From Bacteroidota bacterium (GTDB lineage: Bacteria; Bacteroidota; Ignavibacteria; UBA10030; UBA8401): a stretch of 64,000 nucleotides of DNA. A program made the position numbers and the translations under genes. The notes beneath the pieces were generated by a model that was given only the letters and a program-made list of their open reading frames with translations, searched no databases and was not told the origin of the DNA. The DNA lies in the NCBI GenBank assembly GCA_035506275.1, contig DATJPT010000008.1, positions 486,700 to 550,699 on the forward strand, read 5' to 3'. Below are positions 35,989 to 45,243 of the stretch, piece after piece; the stretch's first letter is position 1, and the number at the start of each line of letters is the position of its first letter.

Positions 35989-36696
35989 CTAGCTGTCCCT
36001 CCCCCCATTCCCCTTATCTGTTTTTACCGAACGAATCCCCCATGCAAATACCGGCGTCAACATCAAGAGAAGCGACAGAATGAAAACCATCCAGTTGAAA
36101 TGGGCTGGAAGTTCTTCGGTGACCGCCCCGCTCCCTTTAAGGAGGGCCTGCAGTGAGTGATCCAAAAAAACAACCAATGCAAGAATCATCCCGCAAAAGG
36201 ATAAGACCCAGCTAAACCTTCCAGCGTTGGCCTTCGCATCTCCGGTATTGCTCCTTTGAAGAAAGGTTCCGATCACGATCAGCACCAAGGAGACGAGGAT
36301 CGGCGACAGCACCGGACCCCACCACGGAAGCGGAATCAGAAAGAGAACGTCCCAATCAAAAATCGTATGCGGCCAGCCGACGATGATTTTCAGGAAGAGG
36401 TAGTAAAAGATATCCCAAATGCCGAAGGAAATCAAAAAGAATCCCAGTCTGCTTTTTGCCGATATCCCTGCCAGCCAGCCGACGGCTGCGAGCATTGCCA
36501 ATGTTGCTGCTTCGCGGATTATTTCAACTGAGCCAAAGGATGCTGCAATGGGCAATGGCGCAAGCTGGTAAGGATCGACCCGATGCACCAGCGTCCGTAA
36601 ATACGCCACCGTTGCCGATTCGACCCATGCCATGGCGATCGAAAAAATGAGAATCGCTGCGATGCGAGCTGATGTACGTCTGATCTGCTCTGTCAT
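35989..36696 (-). CDS. Multipass membrane protein, unknown
   Basis: 235 residues with about six membrane helices (near 10-28, 55-75, 84-105, 128-150, 166-185 and 205-225). Not recognised. The ATG overlaps the stop of the 41-residue gene just upstream (ATGA), so it belongs to the same operon as the winged-helix regulator at 37318-37617. Confidence 0.75.
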   Translation of the reverse strand: MTEQIRRTSARIAAILIFSIAMAWVESATVAYLRTLVHRVDPYQLAPLPIAASFGSVEIIREAATLAMLAAVGWLAGISAKSRLGFFLISFGIWDIFYYLFLKIIVGWPHTIFDWDVLFLIPLPWWGPVLSPILVSLVLIVIGTFLQRSNTGDAKANAGRFSWVLSFCGMILALVVFLDHSLQALLKGSGAVTEELPAHFNWMVFILSLLLMLTPVFAWGIRSVKTDKGNGGRDS

Positions 36697-36818
36697 CGGG
36701 CGGCCGAGTGAGACCTATGCAGGAGGAGACGAACGCAGTAGAGCGCCACTAATGCTGCTACGACAAAAGGAATGGTGATCAATGATCTCATCCTGTGCAA
36801 AAATATATTCGCAATCAT
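36693..36818 (-). CDS. Small single-pass membrane protein (41 aa)
   Basis: Found by reading between genes. ATG at 36818 with AAGGA seven bases upstream; the hydrophobic stretch IPFVVAALVALYCVRLLL is flanked by Arg/His-rich ends, giving one membrane helix. The stop overlaps the next gene's ATG by four bases, and the start lies 13 bases after the stop of the gene upstream, so it fits the operon rhythm. Function unknown. Confidence 0.55.
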   Translation of the reverse strand: MIANIFLHRMRSLITIPFVVAALVALYCVRLLLHRSHSAAR

Positions 36819-36830
36819 CCCAGGATCCTT

Positions 36831-37283
36831 TCATGCACCCTTGTTATTCGTAATGGAACTGCCCGCCGAACCGAATCTCGCCCGATGAGATCCTGCGATG
36901 AATTGACCGAGGTACGAGCCGCCGAACGCAGGAAGAAAAGCAATGAGCGCGCCGAATCCTTCAGGGACGATCGTTCCCCAATGGTCCGTTGCAATGATCC
37001 ACATGAATTGCCCTAATGGAACGAACGCACCGAGCAGCAGCGCATGTTTCCATACTTTTTGAGGCATGACAAAACCGATAAAGAACCCGAAGGCGAGAAG
37101 AAGCAGCACCACGAATTGCGGTTCCGTCGAATTGAGATCGACGAACCCCGCCAACCAGCCGAGAAACAAGGAGGCCATTGTTCCAAACCGATTCGGCCTA
37201 AAATATGTTATAACGACACCTGCGAGAAAGATGACGAAAAGCATGTTGAAACCTACAACGGTGAATAAGAGCTTTGCCGGCAT
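36831..37283 (-). CDS. Small multipass membrane protein, unknown
   Basis: 150 residues with four membrane helices (about 5-28, 38-53, 59-75, 80-105) and a polar C-terminal tail after ALIAFLPAFGGSYLGQFIAG. Not recognised. It lies 35 bases after the winged-helix regulator gene and before the 41-residue gene. Confidence 0.75.
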   Translation of the reverse strand: MPAKLLFTVVGFNMLFVIFLAGVVITYFRPNRFGTMASLFLGWLAGFVDLNSTEPQFVVLLLLAFGFFIGFVMPQKVWKHALLLGAFVPLGQFMWIIATDHWGTIVPEGFGALIAFLPAFGGSYLGQFIAGSHRARFGSAGSSITNNKGA

Positions 37284-37317
37284 ATCGTTCTCCCGATTGC
37301 TGATGATGAATGCAGGT

Positions 37318-37617
37318 TTACCTGCATTGTTTAATCAATCTCTCCATGGCGTCGATGTGCTCGGAAAACGCTTTTTTTCCCGTTTGAGTTATCGAATACG
37401 TCGTGAGCGTTTTCTTTCCCACAAATTCTTTTTCAATCTTGACGTACTTTTTCGTTTCAAGCGTCGCCATATGCGCGGCGAGGTTTCCGTCGGTAAGGTT
37501 CAGCATTTTTTTCAGGGAATTGAAATCCATGGAATCGTTCGCGGCCAGGATAGACATGACCGCCAAGCGAACACGGTTGTCGAAAACTTTGTTGAGATTA
37601 CCGAAAAACTCTTTCAC
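37318..37617 (-). CDS. Winged-helix transcription regulator (HTH_34-like)
   Basis: 99 residues from GTG at 37617, whose bases overlap the upstream stop (GTGA). Helix-turn-helix pattern VRLAVMSILAANDSMDFNSLKKMLNLTDGNLAAHMATLETKKYVKIEKEFVGKKTLTTYSITQTGKKAF matches the small MarR/ArsR-type regulators that often pair with a membrane protein in Bacteroidota (positions about 10-90). The longer open frame to 37707 lies inside the upstream gene. It probably controls its own operon through the inverted repeat at 38253-38296. Confidence 0.85.
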   Translation of the reverse strand: MKEFFGNLNKVFDNRVRLAVMSILAANDSMDFNSLKKMLNLTDGNLAAHMATLETKKYVKIEKEFVGKKTLTTYSITQTGKKAFSEHIDAMERLIKQCR

Positions 37618-38216
37618 TTCTCGTACTTGATATACATGATCGTTCCGTACACTATATGAAGTACGCCGAAACCGATTCCCCAAAGGATCAGGCCGAACGA
37701 AAGCCATACCGAAGCAGTCAGTCCCAGCACAATTTCACTCATCCCGAGATAACGGATCTCCCGCAGCGTGTATTTGCTGGCATTGAGGAGCGCAAGGCCG
37801 TAAAAAATCAACATCGACGGCGCGATTAATAGGGGGAGATCGTGGTAGAGCAGGATGAGACAGAAAAATCCCCCGGCGGCAAGGGGGATAAACAGATTGA
37901 ATAACAGCGATCTTGTCGTCGAACTCCACAACGGAAGCTCTTTTTTCCGGGCCATCCGAACAGAGAAATAGACAGCGAGGAGGAGAGCGACGATCAAGGT
38001 CACGGCGGAACCGGCCAAAAAATATACCGTCATGCCGGTTGCTGCCCCCCCTCTTCCCGCTGAATCGACCATCCACTGGGCTGCCGCCGCGGCAGCAATT
38101 CCGACGAGACCAGTGCTGACTCCGGAGAGACCGCTCAAAGAAAGGAATTTCGACGACTGTTCCATCATGAAACGGATTTCCGAAATATCTCTCAGGCGAT
38201 CATCAAGGGAGGCCAT
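37614..38216 (-). CDS. Multipass membrane protein paired with regulator
   Basis: 200 residues: a charged N-terminal segment (MASLDDRLRDISEIRFMMEQSSKF) that looks like a soluble helix, then about six membrane helices. First gene of the operon; the stop overlaps the regulator start. The pattern of a helix-N membrane protein next to a small winged-helix regulator recurs in Bacteroidota; its signal is unknown. Confidence 0.8.
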   Translation of the reverse strand: MASLDDRLRDISEIRFMMEQSSKFLSLSGLSGVSTGLVGIAAAAAAQWMVDSAGRGGAATGMTVYFLAGSAVTLIVALLLAVYFSVRMARKKELPLWSSTTRSLLFNLFIPLAAGGFFCLILLYHDLPLLIAPSMLIFYGLALLNASKYTLREIRYLGMSEIVLGLTASVWLSFGLILWGIGFGVLHIVYGTIMYIKYEK

Positions 38217-38252
38217 ACGCGTTATCGTTTTGGTGGAAGAAGTACACCCGTT

Positions 38253-38296
38253 CGTTAACTATAGAATACAAAGCACTTTGCACTACAAAGTTAACG
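38253..38296. promoter_or_regulatory. Inverted repeat over the regulator-operon promoter
   Basis: CGTTAACT (38253-38260) and AGTTAACG (38289-38296) are perfect complements, with two ACAAAG copies and a CAAAG-ca-CTTTG palindrome between. The right arm lies in the promoter's -7 box, a good place for autorepression by the winged-helix protein. Confidence 0.55.
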
Positions 38297-38316
38297 GAAA
38301 AGTTTGTTTTTGTCAA
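38286..38316 (-). promoter_or_regulatory. Bacteroidota-type promoter of the regulator operon
   Basis: Minus strand: TTGACA (38316-38311), then TAACTTTG (38293-38286), an exact match to the TAnnTTTG box, with 20 bases between TTG and TA. Start about 60 bases before the ATG at 38216. Confidence 0.65.
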
Positions 38317-38564
38317 GCGTTTTTTTACGGAAGGAGATCAGATTTGTCCGAGATGACAGGCCGAAAATATCCCCTGCTGCTCCGAGTGCAAGGCTGGCGA
38401 AGCCGACGATAGTCCCCCACTTGAAGGTGCATCACGGCTACCCGCCGGAAGCGGCGCAGATCACCGCCGGAGTTCCTTCGTATAGGTGCCGCAATGAATG
38501 GCTGTCCGAAAATTACAGCTGCTTTCCGCCGCGGCATTGGGATAGAGAAGTCTTTCGACCCCGC

Positions 38565-39875
38565 TTATAGGCTATGGTCCAGGGCATTGCGAAGGTCGTA
38601 AATGATGTCCTCCGGTTTCTCTAACCCGACCGAAAGCCGTATGCCCCCCGGGTCGATGCCGCGTTTCAGCTGCTCTTCAGCCGGGATGCTCGAGTGCGTC
38701 ATTGAGCCGGGATGCTCGACGAGCGTCCTGATCGAACCGAGACTGACCGCAAGCGTTATCGTGTACGATTGCCTCGCGATGAAATTGACGATCTTGTCGG
38801 CCCGGCGCTTGCGTTCTTCCGGAGATTTTCCTTTCGGAATAAAATAGAGAAGGGTCCCGGGGGCGAAGGTCCCGTCATACGACATCATCTGAGCGCGGGC
38901 AAGCGATCTCTGAGGGAATGAATCCAGCCCGGGATAACTGACGGTGCCGATTCGTTTGTCGTGCTCGAGCGCTTCGGCGACCTTCTGCGTAGAGGCTATT
39001 TGACGGCTGAACCGCGTTGCAAGCGACGGCAGACCGTAGACGAGGATCGGCCATGCGCTCTTCGTTGCAAGCACTCCGCCAAAATCCTTTCGGTATAACA
39101 TGAGCCGGTCGTAACTCCACTGAGGGCCGATCACCACGCCTCCCATATCGGTACCAAAGCCGCAGAGCCCTTTTGTCAGCGAGTGGACGACGAAATCGAC
39201 GCCGAGCGAAATCGGCCGCTGGCAGAACGGTGTGGCGAAGGTATTGTCCACGACGGTGAACAGGCGATGCGAATGTGTCCGATGCGCATTGTGCTGTTTG
39301 GCAATTTCAACGACCTTTTGAATGTCGATGAGATCCATCGTCGGATTGACGGGCGTTTCAAAATAGAGCATCCTTGTTTGAGGAGTAAGAGCTTTGCTCA
39401 ACGCTTTGAGATCGTTAAAATCAACCCATGTCACTTTGATCTTGTACCGCGGATACCAATTCTTGAACAGCGAATAGGTGCAGCCATACAGCATCTTATG
39501 CGCGATGATCTCGCTTCCGGTGCCGGCAAGAATTCCGCAGACCGCGGAGATCGCCGCCATACCGGTCGAGAAGGTGATCGCACACTCCCCTTCCTCTGCC
39601 ATCGCGAGATTCTCTTCCAAAATTTCTTTGTTCGGTTCGCCGAGCCGATCATAAATATAGATCGGCGCTCGGGATTTCACTTCGAAATCCTCGCCGTGAT
39701 GAGCAAACTCGATGAAGCCCTTCGCCCCGCGCTTGGTTGTATCGAGCCGGTAGGTCGATGATGAGGACAACGGCGGAATCAGATGATGGCTGTAGTCCCA
39801 TTTCGACGTGAACGATTTTCCGTAGATGAGCCGGGTTTCAGCGGCGTATGTTTTTTTCTTTGATTTCATTTTCAT
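38565..39875 (-). CDS. Cys/Met-metabolism PLP enzyme (gamma-synthase/lyase family)
   Basis: 436 residues of the cystathionine gamma-synthase / methionine gamma-lyase fold. PLP lysine K235 in VVHSLTKGLCGFGTDMGG; the ring-stacking YIYDRLGEPN and D210 in VVDNTFATPFCQRP are also seen. The GFGTDMGG stretch and the insert RTHSHR near 200 are unusual, so substrate choice (homoserine ester, cystathionine or methionine) stays open. AAAGGAG precedes the ATG. Confidence 0.88.
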   Translation of the reverse strand: MKMKSKKKTYAAETRLIYGKSFTSKWDYSHHLIPPLSSSSTYRLDTTKRGAKGFIEFAHHGEDFEVKSRAPIYIYDRLGEPNKEILEENLAMAEEGECAITFSTGMAAISAVCGILAGTGSEIIAHKMLYGCTYSLFKNWYPRYKIKVTWVDFNDLKALSKALTPQTRMLYFETPVNPTMDLIDIQKVVEIAKQHNAHRTHSHRLFTVVDNTFATPFCQRPISLGVDFVVHSLTKGLCGFGTDMGGVVIGPQWSYDRLMLYRKDFGGVLATKSAWPILVYGLPSLATRFSRQIASTQKVAEALEHDKRIGTVSYPGLDSFPQRSLARAQMMSYDGTFAPGTLLYFIPKGKSPEERKRRADKIVNFIARQSYTITLAVSLGSIRTLVEHPGSMTHSSIPAEEQLKRGIDPGGIRLSVGLEKPEDIIYDLRNALDHSL

Positions 39876-40274
39876 GGGGAGCTCCTTTCAGGGTTCAGCC
39901 GCGAAGAAAGTCAAACGTTCTTGGACTTCCTGAATTGGCAGATGATGCCAAACGGGATTCCGGACGGCAGTATTCTTAAAAGAACGAAGAATTTTCTAAT
40001 TTCAATAAGAAACGGGGGGATGAGTGCGTGAGGACCATTGTGATCTTTCATGATGGAAATAGAGCCGTTTTTCGCCCCCTTCGACCATGCTGAACAGAGA
40101 TGCCCGCCGTTCAGTAATTGATTACTTTGCCTCCTTTGAAAGCAAGTTTCGTACCAGAACCAACAATGTATTTATTCGTCTTTGGAAAGCCTTGTCGTAT
40201 TGAGGGGAGCTTCAAAACAAAAGGCCGCACGAACGTTCATTCGGGCGGCCCATTTTTCTCAGAACTTGTTATGA
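39876..40274. other. Gene-free gap with ferritin terminator
   Basis: About 400 bases between the PLP enzyme and ferritin. The ferritin terminator is at 40213-40250. A minus-strand frame at 40111-40230 could encode 39 residues ending in KLAFKGGKVINY but has no ribosome binding site. No promoter for the PLP enzyme could be placed with confidence. Confidence 0.5.
40213..40250 (-). terminator. Rho-independent terminator of ferritin
   Basis: Minus strand: GGCCGC-c-CGAA, loop, TTCG-t-GCGGCC, then TTTTGTTTT. One C/T mismatch in the stem. It starts 24 bases after the ferritin stop. On the plus strand the same hairpin is followed by CATTTTTC, so it could work both ways. Confidence 0.8.
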
Positions 40275-40769
40275 CTATTTATTCGCCCGGGCGGCAAGCT
40301 GACGATCCATCATGATCAAGCTCACGGGAGATTCACCCACCATTTTCAACTGCTCAAGAACATCGCCCGCGCTCTTTTCTTCTTCGAGCTGTTCCGTGAT
40401 GAACCATTCCAGCATGATTTGCGTCGGATAGTCTTTTTCCTTGATCGCCAGTTCATACAACTTATTGATCATCGCTGTGACCTTCTGTTCGTGCTCAAGC
40501 ACCTGTTTGAACACATCGGCGGGAGATTTGAACTTCGCGTGCGGTTTGTCGATCGCCTCCAGCTCAACGTGGCCGTTCCTTTCTATCACATAACCGTAAA
40601 ACTTCATCGCATGGCCGTACTCTTCCGTGCTCTGGATCTTCATCCAGCCAGCAAAACCGGGCAAGTTGGACTCGGCGCAGTACGTCGACATCGCAAGATA
40701 CAAGTAGGATGAATACAGCTCTTTATTGATCTGAGTGTTTATAGCATCCTGTATCGCCTTGTTCAGCAT
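40275..40769 (-). CDS. ftnA: Ferritin (bacterial FtnA type)
   Basis: Iron-storage cage subunit, 164 residues. Ferroxidase ligands are in place: E17 (NKELYSSY), E49/E50 and H53 (STEEYGHAM), E94 (LEHEQKV) and the QLEEE helix near 128. No haem-binding Met of bacterioferritin is seen. GGGAAAGGGAAA lies upstream of the ATG. Own terminator downstream; a promoter must lie in the 78 bases after the phosphorylase gene. Confidence 0.96.
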   Translation of the reverse strand: MLNKAIQDAINTQINKELYSSYLYLAMSTYCAESNLPGFAGWMKIQSTEEYGHAMKFYGYVIERNGHVELEAIDKPHAKFKSPADVFKQVLEHEQKVTAMINKLYELAIKEKDYPTQIMLEWFITEQLEEEKSAGDVLEQLKMVGESPVSLIMMDRQLAARANK

Positions 40770-40847
40770 AGTGTTTCCCTTTCCCTTGATGATTTTTATG
40801 GTAGCAAACCGATCAATCCAATATAATCAATTCCTCTATCGAAAGCA

Positions 40848-43409
40848 TCACGCCCAATGGACGAGCCCCTGTTTCAACGGGTTATCGATCTGCGGATTTC
40901 TCGGGAGGATGCGGACGGTATATCCATGGCGCCCGCTCGACTCCGACGTGATGGTGCCTAAAAAGGTATAGACATGTCCTTTGGGTTTTCCGGAGGCCGC
41001 CATCGGAAGGACGACCGGATCGACGATATCACCGTCCAAGTTCAGCGTCCCGTGGTACAACTCCACAGTGACATCATCAGGAGCCAGCGCGCCAAGATCG
41101 ATCGCAGCATTGACGTTGAGCGACTCGCCCACCTTCATTCCCCGGAGTTCGTCCGACTTGACCTCCACAATTTTAATAACGGGCCAGTTTTGTTGGACCT
41201 TCGATCTCCAAGCCGCCAATGATTTTGAGCCGCTCAGTTTGTTGTCGGTGAGTGAAGCGAATCGGCTGTGGGCGGGAAGGTAGTATTCCTCCGCATACTC
41301 TTTCACCATTCGATTCGTGTTAAACACCGGGCAGATCTCGCGCATCGATGTTTTCATCTTGCTGATCCACGCCCGCGGCAAGCCGTCGGTACCGCGGCTG
41401 TAAAAAAGAGGAACGAGCTCTTGTTCAAGGAGCTTGTAGAGCGCGTTCGATTCGATTTCGTCCTGGTATTTTTCATCGTCATAGACCTCCCCCTGACCGA
41501 TCGCCCACCCGGTATTGACATTGCACGCCTCCACCCACCAGCCGTCAAGAATGCTCAGATTGAGAGCGCCGTTGACCGCCGCCTTCATCCCGCTCGTTCC
41601 GCTTGCTTCGAGAGGACGCCGTGGTGTATTGAGCCAGACGTCCACCCCCTGCACAAGGTAACGGGCCACCACCATATCGTAATCCTCAATGAAGACCATG
41701 CGGTGCCGAACTTCCGGCTGCCTCGCAAAATGAATGATCTCCCGGATCAATTCTTTTCCGGGATTATCGAGCGGATGAGCCTTTCCCGCAAAAATAAACT
41801 GTACTGGCCGGTCTTTGTCGTTGAGAATTCGCTTCAACCGTTCTGCATCGCGGAGAAGAAGGGTCGCTCTTTTATAGGTTGCATAGCGGCGTGCAAACCC
41901 GATCGTCAGGGCGTCCGGATTGAGAATCTCCGACGCCTGCGCCACCTCGGTACGCAACGCACCGCGCGCCTCGAACTGGTCCCGAAGACGCTGACGCGCA
42001 AACGCAACCAGCCGCTCGCGCCTCCGTTCATGTGTCCGCCATAGTTCCTCATCCGGAATCCGATGCACAAAGCTCCAGAGCGCGCTTTCGGTGACGTCCT
42101 CCTTCCACCGCGGACCGAGATACCGCTCGAACAGGCCGACCATATCGCGGCTGACCCATGACGGAACGTGAACGCCGTTCGTGACGGAGCCGATCGGAGT
42201 GTCGTTCTCCGGAATGCCGGGCCACACATTTTGCCACATCGCCCGCGAGACTTCACCGTGCAATTTGCTGACGCCGTTGCTGTAGGCCGACATCCGCAGG
42301 GCCAAAATGGTCATGCAAAAATCTTCTGCATCGTTGTTGATGTCTCCGCGGCCCAATCCGAGAAATTCCTTTCTGGAAATTCCGAGCGCCCCGTAGAATC
42401 CCGAAAAATATTTATCCATCAGCGGTGTGGAAAAATAATCGTTCCCCGCGGGAACGGGCGTATGAGTCGTGAAGACGGCCCCGGCGGTCGCGGCTTCGCG
42501 CGCCTCGGCAAAACTGATGCTGTTGTCGATCATCAGCTGACGGCATTGTTCAAGCGAAAGGAACGCGGAGTGCCCTTCGTTCATGTGGCAGACCGTCGGT
42601 CTCATCCCCATTGCACCCAATGCACGGTACCCGCCGATGCCCAGCATGATCTCTTGTTTGATCCTCAATTCGCGGTCGCCGGCATAGAGCTGGTCGGTGA
42701 TGTCCTGATCTTCCTGTGAATTCACGGGGATATTCGTATCCAAGAGGAATACAGGAACTCTTCCAACCTGCACGCGCCACACCTGCGCGTGCACATTTCT
42801 TCCCGGAAATTCGACAGAAATGGTCACCGGCTTGTCGTCTTTGTCCTTTTCGATCTGAATCGGAAGCGTATAAAAGTCATTTTCGGGATTCCGTTCCTGC
42901 TGCCATCCATCCACGTTTAAATACTGGATAAAGTATCCCTGCTGGTAGAGCAGTCCGACGCCAACAAGGGGAATGCCAAGGTCGCTGGCTGCTTTGATGT
43001 GGTCGCCGGACAGTATCCCAAGCCCGCCGGAGTAATTCGGCAGGCACTCGGTCAGTCCAAACTCCGCCGAAAAATATGCGATCGACGGAGTGCTCCCCTT
43101 CCCGTATTTTTTCTGAAACCAGCTCGAGCTGACGTCGAGGTATTGGCCGTATTTTTCCCACGCCCGGTCGAGCTCGCCGAGAAACGCATCGTCATGAGCG
43201 AGAGAATTCAATTGCTGCTGTTTGATCGATCCAAGCATGAGAACTGGGTTATGGCGGGACGCTTCCCATAGGTCGGCGTCGAGGCGCATGAACAATTCGA
43301 GAAGCTCGTGATCCCAGACCCAGATAAGGTTGTAGGCGAGTGCGTAAAGTCGTTGGAGCGCTTGTGGGAGTGAAGGGGAAACGGAATAGGTGAAAATTGG
43401 ACGAGTCAT
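40848..43409 (-). CDS. glgP: Alpha-glucan (glycogen/maltodextrin) phosphorylase
   Basis: 853 residues from ATG 43409 (GGAGG four bases upstream; a start at 43454 is weaker). This is the branch with an N-terminal DUF3417-like module (1-110), then a GT35 catalytic body: AYFSAEFGLTECLPNYSGGLGILSGDH, HTPVPAGNDYF, and the PLP lysine region EASGTSGMKAAVNGALN. Releases glucose 1-phosphate from stored or scavenged glucans. Downstream of, and probably cotranscribed with, the PafA-like phosphatase (51-base gap). Confidence 0.95.
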   Translation of the reverse strand: MTRPIFTYSVSPSLPQALQRLYALAYNLIWVWDHELLELFMRLDADLWEASRHNPVLMLGSIKQQQLNSLAHDDAFLGELDRAWEKYGQYLDVSSSWFQKKYGKGSTPSIAYFSAEFGLTECLPNYSGGLGILSGDHIKAASDLGIPLVGVGLLYQQGYFIQYLNVDGWQQERNPENDFYTLPIQIEKDKDDKPVTISVEFPGRNVHAQVWRVQVGRVPVFLLDTNIPVNSQEDQDITDQLYAGDRELRIKQEIMLGIGGYRALGAMGMRPTVCHMNEGHSAFLSLEQCRQLMIDNSISFAEAREAATAGAVFTTHTPVPAGNDYFSTPLMDKYFSGFYGALGISRKEFLGLGRGDINNDAEDFCMTILALRMSAYSNGVSKLHGEVSRAMWQNVWPGIPENDTPIGSVTNGVHVPSWVSRDMVGLFERYLGPRWKEDVTESALWSFVHRIPDEELWRTHERRRERLVAFARQRLRDQFEARGALRTEVAQASEILNPDALTIGFARRYATYKRATLLLRDAERLKRILNDKDRPVQFIFAGKAHPLDNPGKELIREIIHFARQPEVRHRMVFIEDYDMVVARYLVQGVDVWLNTPRRPLEASGTSGMKAAVNGALNLSILDGWWVEACNVNTGWAIGQGEVYDDEKYQDEIESNALYKLLEQELVPLFYSRGTDGLPRAWISKMKTSMREICPVFNTNRMVKEYAEEYYLPAHSRFASLTDNKLSGSKSLAAWRSKVQQNWPVIKIVEVKSDELRGMKVGESLNVNAAIDLGALAPDDVTVELYHGTLNLDGDIVDPVVLPMAASGKPKGHVYTFLGTITSESSGRHGYTVRILPRNPQIDNPLKQGLVHWA

Positions 43410-43460
43410 AAATCCTCCATCGTCAGCATTGAAGGTATCAAAGAAAGGGAACAACGGACG

Positions 43461-45071
43461 CTACTTAAATTCCTCCATGGGAACGCCGTCGACCGTGCCG
43501 GGATATTCTACCTTAAGAAGATGAGCAAGCGTGGGAGCGATGTCGACGGTGTGGACCTCGCGCTGTATACGGCGCGCCTGTATTCCGGGAGATAAAATGA
43601 TTATCGGCACATGGGTGTCGTACCTGTAGACCGAGCCGTGAGTGGTTCCCCTCGGGCTGGCTTCCACAAGGCAGTATTCACAAAACCGGATTTGAAAATC
43701 TTCGCCGCGCGGCGGATAATAACTTCGCCGGAACAGATCCAGGTACGGACGGGCGGGCGCACCCGGATCCATTAATTCGCGGCGGAAGTACACGTCGGCA
43801 ATTCCGTCAATGCGGCGCAACGCTTCGCCGGCACGGTGTTCGAGCTCAAGACTGTCCTTTCCTGCACGGGCGGCAGCGGCATAATTCAGAAATCCCCTCG
43901 ACTCAAAGATCGCCTCGGTCATTCCCCACTCCTTCTGCAGCTCATGATCGACCGAATCGATTTCCATTTTAATTCTGGAGGATAGAATGCGGCGGGCTTC
44001 CTGGTGTTTTATCTGAACAAGAAATTCGGGGAGCGGCATAACGCCGTGATCGGCGCTCAACGCTATCAGCACATGGGATGAGCCAACGGCGGAATCAACC
44101 GCAGAGAGGAACGTCCCGAGCGCGCGGTCGAGACGAAAGAGATGGTCCATGATCTCATGGCTGTTCGGACCAAAAGCATGTCCCACGTAATCGCAGTCAG
44201 ACAAACTCAAGCAAAGGATATCTGTAACGCCGCGCTGGCCCAGTTTCTCTGCATCGACGGCCTTTCGAGCAAAATCCAGCACGAGCATGTCGCCATAGGG
44301 GGAAGTAAGGATCTGCTCATTCTTTTTCGACGCCGAAAACTTGTGAGGAAATGACGACGAAGAATCCCATTTCGCTTCTGCCCCGAATTCATCAGGACCT
44401 TCTTTGGTGTAAATGCTGTCGGGCAAAAGCTTTGTCCACGCCGCGGGGACGTTCCGGTCTATCCAATGTGAATTGTTGAAGTTGCGCACCCATTCGGGCA
44501 CGTGCAGCGTGTAATACGCTGACGTCACCATGTGGCCACTTTTTTTGCTGTACCAAAACGCGTAGTCGGGATGCTTCCCCCCCATTAAAATTGCCGCGCG
44601 GTCTTTTCCTGAGGCGGCAATGACCTTTGAGCTTGGGGACGCTCTCTTCAGCCAATCGCCGAGCCCTGTTACAAGAAGATTATTCGGCGACGAACCTCCC
44701 CCTTCGCCGTCGACGGAACCAGCAGCCGTGTCCTGTACGCAATACTCCGATGCGCGTGCGGAAGGGCCAATCCATTCGTTATCGATGATGCCGCTCTTCA
44801 TCGGATACGTGCCGGTGCTGAGCGACGCATGGCCAGGGCACGTCACGCTCATTGCATAATTGAGGTTCGCGTTTGAATAAAACACCCCGTCGGTAGAGAG
44901 CTTTTTGAAGCCCCCTGCAAAATACGGGGCAAACCTTTCAAAATAATCTTCACGCATCTGATCAATAGAGATGAAGATGATCAACCGGGGCGGCTCGGCG
45001 GCTTGTACTCTGCCACCAGCAGCCGTTAAAACTACGAAGATCAAAATAAGACGCGTGAAGATGATTTTCAT
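43461..45071 (-). CDS. PafA-like alkaline phosphatase / phosphodiesterase
   Basis: 536 residues with a signal peptide (hydrophobic 5-19). The alkaline-phosphatase-superfamily metal site is present: IDQMRED (D37), the nucleophile T77 in MSVTCPGHAS, DCDYVGHAFGPNS, SADHGVMPLP and the late TTHGS. Threonine in place of serine as nucleophile is the mark of the periplasmic PafA type. Releases phosphate from monoesters in the periplasm. AGGAG precedes the ATG by 11 bases. Confidence 0.93.
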   Translation of the reverse strand: MKIIFTRLILIFVVLTAAGGRVQAAEPPRLIIFISIDQMREDYFERFAPYFAGGFKKLSTDGVFYSNANLNYAMSVTCPGHASLSTGTYPMKSGIIDNEWIGPSARASEYCVQDTAAGSVDGEGGGSSPNNLLVTGLGDWLKRASPSSKVIAASGKDRAAILMGGKHPDYAFWYSKKSGHMVTSAYYTLHVPEWVRNFNNSHWIDRNVPAAWTKLLPDSIYTKEGPDEFGAEAKWDSSSSFPHKFSASKKNEQILTSPYGDMLVLDFARKAVDAEKLGQRGVTDILCLSLSDCDYVGHAFGPNSHEIMDHLFRLDRALGTFLSAVDSAVGSSHVLIALSADHGVMPLPEFLVQIKHQEARRILSSRIKMEIDSVDHELQKEWGMTEAIFESRGFLNYAAAARAGKDSLELEHRAGEALRRIDGIADVYFRRELMDPGAPARPYLDLFRRSYYPPRGEDFQIRFCEYCLVEASPRGTTHGSVYRYDTHVPIIILSPGIQARRIQREVHTVDIAPTLAHLLKVEYPGTVDGVPMEEFK

Positions 45072-45144
45072 CTGACTTTTTTCTCCTGAGGTGCGAATTC
45101 CATGTTACGCCAGTGTTAACGACTGACGTTGGTGCAAGATACGA

Positions 45145-45176
45145 TAAAGTTAGAAAGATAGAAAGAGCTATTCCAA
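45145..45176 (-). promoter_or_regulatory. Promoter candidate for the PafA-like gene
   Basis: Minus strand: TTTTTTG (TTG at 45176-45174), 21-base spacer, TAACTTTA (45152-45145), seven of eight positions of TAnnTTTG. Leader about 70 bases. Confidence 0.45.
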
Positions 45177-45243
45177 AAAAGCATTTTATTTAGTATCTTC
45201 ATCAATCGATAATCAACTCTCCATAACCAACTTTTAATTTCCT

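Larger units (their letters stand above)
38217..38564. other. Gene-free gap holding an operon promoter
   Basis: Contains the promoter and inverted repeat at 38253-38316. The rest (about 38330-38560) has no convincing gene. On the minus strand one frame reads like a membrane segment (FKWGTIVGFASLALGAAGD) but two stops lie just upstream and no start fits. Confidence 0.5.

Noticed and set aside
40111..40230. 39-residue minus-strand frame ending in KLAFKGGKVINY
   Set aside because: GTG start without a ribosome binding site, and its 5' part overlaps the ferritin terminator hairpin. Kept as a possibility only.
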